20,769 nt of DNA from a virus: the IMG/VR virus record IMGVR_UViG_3300010391_000106, positions 1 to 20,769 of that record. One strand, given 5' to 3'. Below are positions 15,736 through 20,340 of this stretch, one piece after another. The notes under the pieces are model-generated. The model was not told where the DNA came from. It saw nothing but the letters and a program-made list of their open reading frames with translations, and did no database searches. Position 1 is the stretch's first letter. Each line of letters opens with the position of its first letter. The position numbers and the translations under genes are program-made.

Positions 15736-15993
15736 ATGAATTTTTTTATTCTTACAGACATCTTACTGCTGTGCTTGATCCTATGGATCTATATTTGCCT
15801 TGCAACTAGCCTTAGCCGACTAAGAGTTGCATTCATCACAAACTCAGAAAGCAATGAAAGGAACATCAGGCTGCTCAATGAAGACATCAGAATCTTGAAT
15901 ACGGTGAAAGTAGTTGAGAAGCCTAAACCAAAGTCCCCTCAGCAAACTTCTTTACAAAAGAAAAAGATTGTGAATCTTCCACGCTCAAGGTAG
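15736..15993 (+). CDS. Small single-span membrane protein (85 aa)
   Basis: The ATG at 15736 is chosen over 15685 because ACGGAGGTTAT stands directly before it. Residues 4-26 (FILTDILLLCLILWIYICLA) form one membrane segment. The rest has an Asn/Glu/Arg helical part and a Lys/Pro-rich tail (VVEKPKPKSPQQ). No signal peptidase or lipobox site is evident. It diverges from the scaffold gene and its last 71 bp overlap, antisense, the 3' end of the minus gene 15923-16336. Function is unknown; lysis accessory or membrane moron are possibilities. Confidence 0.65.
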   Translation: MNFFILTDILLLCLILWIYICLATSLSRLRVAFITNSESNERNIRLLNEDIRILNTVKVVEKPKPKSPQQTSLQKKKIVNLPRSR

Positions 15994-16336
15994 CTTGGCG
16001 AAAGAATAGCTCTTCACAACGAGCTTCGTCTGGAATCGTCCACTCGAATGTTATGTTGCTTGTGCGATTATCAACACGATAAAGCGTGGTATCATAATCC
16101 GGAGCTGGACGAGTCTTTCTTACAATGAATTTCTGACGGATCAAATTAGGAATTATACGATCTCTTTGGAGCATCAAGACTATGAAATATTCATCGGCAT
16201 AGTCTTTGTGATTTTCGACGATTTCTTCAATATTCTTGAGAGTGCTTTTTTGCATCTCTCTTTGCATATCTATCACCAGAATACGTTCTGGAGGCTTACA
16301 AAGCAGATCGTAAGCAGCTTTTCCAACTGTCGTCAT
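15923..16336 (-). CDS. Hypothetical protein (137 aa)
   Basis: This is a mixed alpha/beta protein, starting MTTVGKAAYDLLCKPPERIL with VIDMQREMQKSTLKNIEEIV and then YFIVLMLQRD at about residue 50. The end is a Phe/Lys stretch (FSFVKKFAEGTLV). I recognise no family. The ribosome site is TTTAGGTGTAAAC before ATG, like the TTAGGTGTAGAG of the scaffold gene. It ends inside the antisense coding region of the 85-residue gene. Since phages with this virion layout often put assembly genes before the scaffold, a virion role is possible. Confidence 0.65.
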   Translation of the reverse strand: MTTVGKAAYDLLCKPPERILVIDMQREMQKSTLKNIEEIVENHKDYADEYFIVLMLQRDRIIPNLIRQKFIVRKTRPAPDYDTTLYRVDNRTSNITFEWTIPDEARCEELFFRQATLSVEDSQSFSFVKKFAEGTLV

Positions 16337-16359
16337 GTTTACACCTAAAGAGTTTTTTT

Positions 16360-16381
16360 CAATCTATCAAGATTGTTTTTT
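16360..16381 (+). terminator. Weak intrinsic terminator candidate
   Basis: CAATCT (16360-16365), loop ATCA, AGATTG (16370-16375) and a TTTTTT run follow in order on the plus strand. The stem is short and AT-rich. It could stop plus transcription coming from the 85-residue gene before the U-box pair. Confidence 0.35.
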
Positions 16382-16394
16382 AATTGGAAGAGCT

Positions 16395-16428
16395 TTGACA
16401 AATATTCAGGCTTTGTAAAGAATAGCGC
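16395..16428 (+). promoter_or_regulatory. Candidate promoter and CTTTGTAAAGAATAGCGC element of the U-box pair
   Basis: TTGACA (16395-16400) is a perfect -35 and lies 15 to 17 nt from TAAAGA/AAGAAT (16416-16423), a poor -10. Transcription would begin at or just before the ATG at 16431, and no Shine-Dalgarno is seen, so the message may be leaderless. The element CTTTGTAAAGAATAGCGC (16411-16428) resembles the one at 3790-3806. Confidence 0.45.
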
Positions 16429-16430
16429 CC

Positions 16431-16841
16431 ATGTCACAAACAATACCAAATGACCTTACCCGTCTATACACCACTGAGAATCTACCACCTGAATTTGTCT
16501 ATGATAGAGAACACGGAACATTGTACTCCCCTGTGCAAAGAGAATTTGTTGTTGTGAATCTAAATGGATCTGTGACAACAACTACGAGCTATACATTTGC
16601 TGACGTAGACACATATGTCAGACTACAATTGATGGTTCAGAAAAATCCAGACATGTGTAAAAATAGCCGCGACCGTACTTCTGAATATTTCAGATCGAGA
16701 TTTGTAACTATTAACTACTTGGAGTGTACAATAGATAGAGAAAAATTGGTTATTTTATCTATTTGCTTAGCAATATTATTAATAGCTTGTGTATGTTTAT
16801 CTCTGAAATATTATACGTGGCTAAACGGAGGATTAATATGA
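16431..16841 (+). CDS. C-terminal-anchored membrane protein with RDRTSEYFR motif (136 aa)
   Basis: Residues 1-78 are a polar domain with beta character (FVYDREHGTLYSPVQREFVV). Residues 80-88 read RDRTSEYFR, identical to residues 35-43 of the next protein. Residues about 105-126 (LVILSICLAILLIACVCLSL) form a membrane span, followed by a short end. There is no Shine-Dalgarno before the ATG; the message may be leaderless from the TTGACA promoter. Its TGA overlaps the ATG of the U-box gene (16838-16841), so both are made together. The shared motif next to a membrane segment suggests the two are related or work in the same place. Function is unknown; a membrane-associated effector or partner of the U-box protein is inference. 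Confidence 0.7.
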   Translation: MSQTIPNDLTRLYTTENLPPEFVYDREHGTLYSPVQREFVVVNLNGSVTTTTSYTFADVDTYVRLQLMVQKNPDMCKNSRDRTSEYFRSRFVTINYLECTIDREKLVILSICLAILLIACVCLSLKYYTWLNGGLI

Positions 16842-17674
16842 GTTCAGTAGTAAATAGTTCAGTCGGTTCATATGTAATTCCTGAAGATAAGTTCAATGAA
16901 TTTTTAGCATTCACGCGTACAGATACGTTTCAAGCACGAAGAGATCGCACCTCTGAATATTTCAGAGCAGATAAGACAAGTGAAGTAGCTTTACAGATAT
17001 TAAAGCATGGAGGCATGATAACAGGCGTCTGTACTATAGGTGGAGTGGTCATTGGTGCTTTTGCTGGGCCAAAAGGTGCACTTATTGGGGGTGGAATTGG
17101 ATTAGGAGTTGGTTTAATCGCTACTGCTGTTGTTGGTGGAGTAGTATTTCATCAAGATTATGAAGACTGGAAAAATTCTATCGAAGATAAGACTATTGTA
17201 AAAAGATTTATCCAAATCCACGAAGAACACCCTGCTTTCAGCGGTTTTCTTTGCCCTATAAGTCATGATATAATCAAAGAACCGGTACAAATACCTTGTG
17301 GCCATACTTTTGAACGCATCTTCATTGAGAATTGGCATGATAGCAAGGTGAGTACAGCAGATGGGCCAACATGTCCTGAATGTCGTGCTACTTTCACCAA
17401 GACTCAAATTACAATTGACATTACGTATGTGGGTAAAGTAAAAAAAGTTTACTCCAATTTGCTGAAAAAAGAGATGACGAATCCTCTTTTTTCACCAGCT
17501 ATTGTCAGGGGCTTTGAAGCTGTCCAGAAAGGATTGAATTTTCAAGCTGAAGAAGTTTTGAAACAGGTAAGTACCGATCTCACGCTTCAATTGCGTAATG
17601 GAGATCTTACTGCTCAAGCATTCAGTCGAAAGATGAGAGAAGTCACTGAGATTTTTACGGATGATATTGGCTAG
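16838..17674 (+). CDS. U-box E3 ubiquitin-ligase-like protein with double hydrophobic segment (278 aa)
   Basis: The ATG at 16838 is chosen because GGAGG stands 7 nt upstream and it overlaps the preceding stop by ATGA. Residues 35-43 carry RDRTSEYFR. Residues about 58-105 are a Gly-rich bilobed hydrophobic segment (MITGVCTIGGVVIGAFA, a GPKG turn, then ALIGGGIGLGVGLIATAVVG). Residues about 132-195 are a U-box: PAFSGFLCPISHDIIKEPVQ, then PCGHTFERIFIENW, then CPECRATF. This follows the family pattern F.CPI...I..PV....GHTFER..I..W....CP.C and lacks the full zinc-ligand set of a RING, as a U-box does. The C-terminus (about 200-278) is helical. U-boxes recruit E2 enzymes in eukaryotes, and known bacterial U-box proteins are secreted effectors such as Legionella LubX. 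The hydrophobic hairpin is of the size of those in chlamydial inclusion-membrane proteins. A role as a phage-carried effector is inference; activity is untested. Confidence 0.8.
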   Translation: MSSVVNSSVGSYVIPEDKFNEFLAFTRTDTFQARRDRTSEYFRADKTSEVALQILKHGGMITGVCTIGGVVIGAFAGPKGALIGGGIGLGVGLIATAVVGGVVFHQDYEDWKNSIEDKTIVKRFIQIHEEHPAFSGFLCPISHDIIKEPVQIPCGHTFERIFIENWHDSKVSTADGPTCPECRATFTKTQITIDITYVGKVKKVYSNLLKKEMTNPLFSPAIVRGFEAVQKGLNFQAEEVLKQVSTDLTLQLRNGDLTAQAFSRKMREVTEIFTDDIG

Positions 17675-17728
17675 GTTGATTCTGGCAAAACCATCGACCA
17701 AAAAGATCAAAAACGATAGAGAAGAACA

Positions 17729-17896
17729 TTATTTTCTCCCCCTGGCTTCCGAAAGTGCGATCGCAATTGCTTGTTTGCGACTCTTCACTTTCGGGCCTTC
17801 TTTAGAACCGGAATGTAGAGTTCCTTCTTTATATTCTTCCATGACCTTCTTGATTTTCTTCTTACCTGTAGGGGTTTTAATAGATCTGCGTTTCAT
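17729..17896 (-). CDS. Small basic DUF6496-type phage protein (55 aa)
   Basis: ATG at 17896 follows AAGGTAATCAAAA. The 55 residues include KKKIKKVMEEYKEGTLHSGS, KEGP and RKQAIAIALSEARGRK, the typical order 'K..KV..E.k.GtLhSGSk.Gp.Vk.rkQAiAIALSeA' of a small family (DUF6496, as I recall it) found in phages and bacteria. Its function is unknown; the high Lys/Arg content suggests nucleic-acid or chromatin contact. It overlaps by 20 bp the end of the 104-residue gene and converges on the U-box gene. Confidence 0.8.
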   Translation of the reverse strand: MKRRSIKTPTGKKKIKKVMEEYKEGTLHSGSKEGPKVKSRKQAIAIALSEARGRK

Positions 17897-18191
17897 TTTT
17901 GATTACCTTCCATGCTAAGATTTTTTCACCTGGTTTTAAACGTAAACTTTCCCAGTATAAACCATTCCACCAACCATTGCGTATACGTTCATTGGTCTTA
18001 ATTTTTACCATTTCATAAGGCTGAGGAAGATATTTTTTAGAATCTGCCCATCCATCTAGATCAAAGATAACATCCGTGATAGTAAATCCATTTAAAGAGA
18101 CGGTGTATGGCGCCTTTTTGCTTTCGTCGATTTTGATAGTCTTACGGATTTTTTTCTTTTGACCTCTCATTCTTAAGAGAGTTTTTGTCAT
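17877..18191 (-). CDS. Hypothetical protein (104 aa)
   Basis: The protein has a basic start (MTKTLLRMRGQKKKIRKTIK), then beta-rich sequence with many aromatics (GWWNGLYWESLRLKPGEKIL, AWKVI). I recognise no family. The Shine-Dalgarno is weak (GG 12 nt upstream). It follows a hairpin (18208-18242) and its stop lies 20 bp inside the DUF6496-type gene. It is one of four small genes of this minus-strand cluster. Confidence 0.65.
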   Translation of the reverse strand: MTKTLLRMRGQKKKIRKTIKIDESKKAPYTVSLNGFTITDVIFDLDGWADSKKYLPQPYEMVKIKTNERIRNGWWNGLYWESLRLKPGEKILAWKVIKNETQIY

Positions 18192-18207
18192 TTATTTTTA
18201 CCAATTT

Positions 18208-18248
18208 AGAAAGACTGTAAGCTATTCACCCACAGTCTTTCTTTTTCT
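18208..18248 (+). terminator. Intrinsic terminator on the plus strand
   Basis: AGAAAGACTGT (18208-18218), a 13-nt loop and ACAGTCTTTCT (18232-18242), then TTTTCTT. The stem is a perfect 11 bp and the U run lies on the plus strand. It could end plus-strand transcripts coming from the U-box pair, which would be antisense to the minus genes at 17.7-18.2 kb. On the minus strand it precedes the 104-residue gene without a U run. Confidence 0.6.
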
Positions 18249-18303
18249 TCATGGATATACTTTCGTAACTGGATTCAGAGAGATTGATTTTGCTAGCAAT
18301 TTC

Positions 18304-18429
18304 TCATTTTTTTTTTGAAGCTTTATTCACGGAAGGAAATTTACCGTATACATGGCCTACAAAGACCTTTTCAGCATCGGCACCTTCATCTCGTTTAGGC
18401 TTCTTGTTTTTACTTTTTTTTTTAGACAT
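18304..18429 (-). CDS. Lys-rich small protein (41 aa)
   Basis: The start at 18429 is chosen because AAAGGAGACGAA stands directly before the ATG. The frame is open upstream to an ATG at 18489 (MLRPSGKSKQIFDILMKGDE) that begins one base after the stop of the 96-residue gene, so a 61-residue form is possible. The short form reads MSKKKSKNKKPKRDEGADAE, then VFVGHVYGKFPSVNKASKKK. The last codons lie in a run of ten A's. It is one of the cluster of basic small genes; function unknown. Confidence 0.5.
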   Translation of the reverse strand: MSKKKSKNKKPKRDEGADAEKVFVGHVYGKFPSVNKASKKK

Positions 18430-18490
18430 TTCGTCTCCTTTCATGAGAATATCAAATATTTGTTTGGATTTTCCAGATGGTCTAAGCATA

Positions 18491-18781
18491 TCAATACATC
18501 GAATCTGATAGATGACCAACGACTTTGCCGTAGTTGAAATCGTTGTCTGTATCGATTTCACGGAGAGTATCTGGATAATTTTCAGTATCTAAGTATTTGC
18601 GAGCTTTAGGATATTCAGACATATCCACTTCTTTAGGCATATTAGATGGCTCACCATAGCCTTTGCCATAATAGGCTTTGCCCATATGGTACAGTTGAGT
18701 TTCTTCACCCATGGAGCCTTTAGAAGCATCACGAGGCATAGACATAGAAGAACTTTTCTTATTGGAATAATGTTTAGGCAT
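18491..18781 (-). CDS. Hypothetical small phage protein (96 aa)
   Basis: A strong ribosome site (AGGAGG, 5 nt before ATG) opens this gene. The protein starts MPKHYSNKKSSSMSMPRDAS, is rich in Met, Tyr, Ser and Gly, and contains NMPKEVDMSEYPKARKYLDT, then NYPDTLREIDTDND. This 'NMP.EV.M..YPK......D.L..ID' order occurs in small proteins of many phages without known function. It is the first gene behind the promoter at 18868-18896, with two operator-like repeats in its leader. Confidence 0.7.
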   Translation of the reverse strand: MPKHYSNKKSSSMSMPRDASKGSMGEETQLYHMGKAYYGKGYGEPSNMPKEVDMSEYPKARKYLDTENYPDTLREIDTDNDFNYGKVVGHLSDSMY

Positions 18782-18805
18782 AATCTCCTCCTAGGAGTTG
18801 CTGTC

Positions 18806-18857
18806 ACGTTTAGCATACGTTGCTGTTTTTGCCTGATGGCAAACGTTTAGCATACGT
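18806..18857. repeat. Two copies of ACGTTTAGCATACGT
   Basis: ACGTTTAGCATACGT occurs exactly at 18806-18820 and 18843-18857 (37 nt apart) and is nearly palindromic (ACGT.T......A.ACGT). A related GTATGCTA is found inverted at 18908-18915, on the far side of the promoter. Position in the leader directly after the -10 suggests operators for a repressor, or phage-encoded regulator sites. Confidence 0.6.
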
Positions 18858-18867
18858 CTTTAAATAA

Positions 18868-18896
18868 TTATTATCACTATGGACGCATTATTTCAA
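18868..18896 (-). promoter_or_regulatory. Sigma-70-type promoter of the small-gene cluster
   Basis: On the minus strand TTGAAA (18891-18896), a 17-nt spacer and TAATAA (18868-18873) form a good promoter. The start would fall near 18861, just before the repeats at 18843-18857 and 18806-18820, so binding there could block transcription of the 96-residue gene and those after it. Confidence 0.6.
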
Positions 18897-18956
18897 GCGG
18901 ATTTTTAGTATGCTAGGAGATTACAGATCTCAAAGAGACGCCGATCAGTTTAAAGG

Positions 18957-19118
18957 CTAGTCATCATCGTCTAGGTACATATCTTCTTTTCTCTCTTCGA
19001 AATAGAGGTTCATCCAATATTCTGTGCTTTCATCCGGAGCTTTTATCTCAGATGGAAGAGCAGCAAGTATAAAGAGGATCAACAGAAGAAATCCGACAAT
19101 AGCAAATACAGCTAACAT
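18957..19118 (-). CDS. Small single-span membrane protein with acidic tail (53 aa)
   Basis: The ATG at 19118 is chosen over the GTG at 19157 because GGAG stands 5 nt upstream and the GTG lies inside a terminator hairpin. The product begins MLAVFAIVGFLLLILFILAA (membrane segment, residues 2-21) and ends in an acidic tail (YFEERKEDMYLDDDD). No lipobox or coiled coil is seen. It follows the terminator of the Bet gene by a few bases, so it is made by read-through or from an unseen promoter. Function unknown. Confidence 0.55.
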   Translation of the reverse strand: MLAVFAIVGFLLLILFILAALPSEIKAPDESTEYWMNLYFEERKEDMYLDDDD

Positions 19119-19127
19119 AGACACTCC

Positions 19128-19158
19128 AAAAAAAAGACGTGGGAGAAAAACACCCACG
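19128..19158 (-). terminator. Intrinsic terminator after the Bet gene
   Basis: On the minus strand CGTGGG (19153-19158), loop TGTTTTTCT and CCCACG (19138-19143), then TC and eight T's (19128-19135). It lies 26 bp after the stop of the annealing protein and would end the recombination transcript. Confidence 0.75.
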
Positions 19159-19183
19159 CCACAATCGCACCGAAAATATAGAT

Positions 19184-19966
19184 TTACACGTTTACCAATT
19201 CTTGATTTTCTTGTCTAGCCTCCCATTTATGGAATTGCTGCCAAAATTCATCAGGGCTTTGAGTGGCTCTGCGTTTGAAGAAATCTACAGGCTTCTTAAA
19301 CTCTTCTGATACGAGCTCAAGATACTGGTCTACCTTTGAAGGCTCTATGCCCTCAGGAATAGACAGGTTAATGACCATTTCCTTCGAGGCTTCTTTCCCG
19401 GAAATCTCGATTACCGATTCAGTTTGCTCTGATGCCTCTACAGCTGCATTAAGCTCGCCAGGTTCGTAGATCTTCCCAAAGACATGGGGCCATCCTTTCC
19501 TCAGGCCTGATGCCTCTGCGCACTTCGCAAGCATTACACGGGGGTATTGCTTCCAGAACTGAGATAGCTCCTTCTTGCCAGTGCTCTTGTTGTACTGGTA
19601 CTGGGCAAATTCTACCCAATAAGCTGTTTTGGAGAACTTGTGAGGCGTGCCATTTGGCATGATCTTATATATTGTGACAGTTGCGGCTAAAAGGTTGCCC
19701 TCATTATCGTACTCAAAGCTCTCATCGCCCGGAAGATAATCTCCCTGCTTAGAGGCTACTGCTCTAAAGCCATCAATGCCCATCTGAATGACCATCTGGC
19801 CACCACGTCTTACCGCATAGATCTGCTTGAGGAGAGGGTCTATCCCTGCTCTTTTGGCGGTATAGATGAAAAGCTTGAGCTCGTCGTCTGTGGCTCCTTT
19901 ACAGATCTGTGACTTGATTAAGTTCAGTTGTTCTGAATTTAATTCTTCATATGTTGCTATGGACAT
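19184..19966 (-). CDS. bet: Single-strand annealing recombinase, Bet/RecT type (260 aa)
   Basis: The start at 19966 is used because AAGGAG stands 6 nt before that ATG. The 260-residue length is close to lambda Beta (261). Residues 14-78 (LNLIKSQICKGATDDELKLF, YTAKRAGIDPLLKQIYAV, then GQMVIQMGIDGFRAVASKQG) and 137-171 (QFWKQYPRVMLAKCAEASGL, RKGWPHVFGKIY) are the family core. It would anneal complementary strands at recombining phage ends. The C-terminal part (about 172-260) is a Glu-rich linker and a helical tail that may bind partner proteins. Its start overlaps the preceding 68-residue gene by 20 bp, and it lies behind the nuclease gene, as in Red-type operons. A terminator follows it. Confidence 0.85.
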   Translation of the reverse strand: MSIATYEELNSEQLNLIKSQICKGATDDELKLFIYTAKRAGIDPLLKQIYAVRRGGQMVIQMGIDGFRAVASKQGDYLPGDESFEYDNEGNLLAATVTIYKIMPNGTPHKFSKTAYWVEFAQYQYNKSTGKKELSQFWKQYPRVMLAKCAEASGLRKGWPHVFGKIYEPGELNAAVEASEQTESVIEISGKEASKEMVINLSIPEGIEPSKVDQYLELVSEEFKKPVDFFKRRATQSPDEFWQQFHKWEARQENQELVNV

Positions 19967-20153
19967 GTTTTTCTCCTTGATAAATCTTTTCATATGTCTC
20001 TTGATTGTAATAAATTTCTCTCCACTTTTGAGGCTCAACAGTAGGACTTCTCTCGCGGTTTGCTCTATAAGAGCTATACATAAGCCAGTCTATGACCTGG
20101 GCGTGCCCTTCAATGTCAAGCCGCTTTACACGAGGTTCAATAGTTAAATCCAT
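19947..20153 (-). CDS. Hypothetical protein of the recombination operon (68 aa)
   Basis: The start at 20153 is chosen because GAGGAGTACC precedes it. The product begins MDLTIEPRVKRLDIEGHAQV and includes IDWLMYSSYRANRERSPTVE, then a Tyr/Lys-rich end. I recognise no family. It overlaps the annealing gene by 20 bp and the upstream gene by 17 bp, so it is part of the same operon. Function unknown. Confidence 0.6.
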   Translation of the reverse strand: MDLTIEPRVKRLDIEGHAQVIDWLMYSSYRANRERSPTVEPQKWREIYYNQETYEKIYQGEKHVHSNI

Positions 20154-20340
20154 GGTACTCCTCATCGTTGATTTGTTCTTTTACGAGCTGGTAAAGCTCA
20201 TCGTATATACGGCTAAAGTTGGTATCTTCTCCACGCTTCAAAATGTCCTGACAGAGAATCTCTATTCTGGCTTTACATCTTTTAGGTAGCTCATATTCTT
20301 CCCAGAAGTCACAAGGTGGTTCAATAGGTAAAGCAGACAT
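20137..20340 (-). CDS. Hypothetical protein of the recombination operon (67 aa)
   Basis: The start at 20340 overlaps the nuclease stop (TAATG) and has GGGAGG 7 nt upstream. The product begins MSALPIEPPCDFWEEYELPK and continues RCKARIEILCQDILKRGEDT with a helical acidic end. I recognise no family. It may be a regulator or partner of the nuclease, by neighbourhood only. Confidence 0.6.
   Translation of the reverse strand: MSALPIEPPCDFWEEYELPKRCKARIEILCQDILKRGEDTNFSRIYDELYQLVKEQINDEEYHGFNY

Noticed and set aside
8570-17674. Link between E1-FCCH-like repeats in virion proteins and the U-box protein as one ubiquitin pathway
   Set aside because: The FCCH label is a fold similarity common in phage tail proteins; there is no adenylation domain or catalytic cysteine of an E1 and no E2. 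Only the U-box points to ubiquitin.
17661-17918. Plus-strand 85-residue frame after the U-box gene
   Set aside because: It is antisense to the recognisable DUF6496-type gene and lacks a ribosome site.
18284-18508. Plus-strand frames of 74 and 61 residues at 18.3-18.5 kb
   Set aside because: They are antisense to the Lys-rich gene, and their Phe/Leu content arises from its poly-A-rich codons; no ribosome site.
18806-18857. CRISPR-like direct repeats
   Set aside because: Only two copies of a 15-mer with one interval of 22 nt and no cas genes; a position behind a promoter fits operators better.
18957-19157. 66-residue form of the small membrane protein starting at a GTG
   Set aside because: The GTG lies inside the stem of a clear terminator, while the internal ATG at 19118 has GGAG at the right distance.
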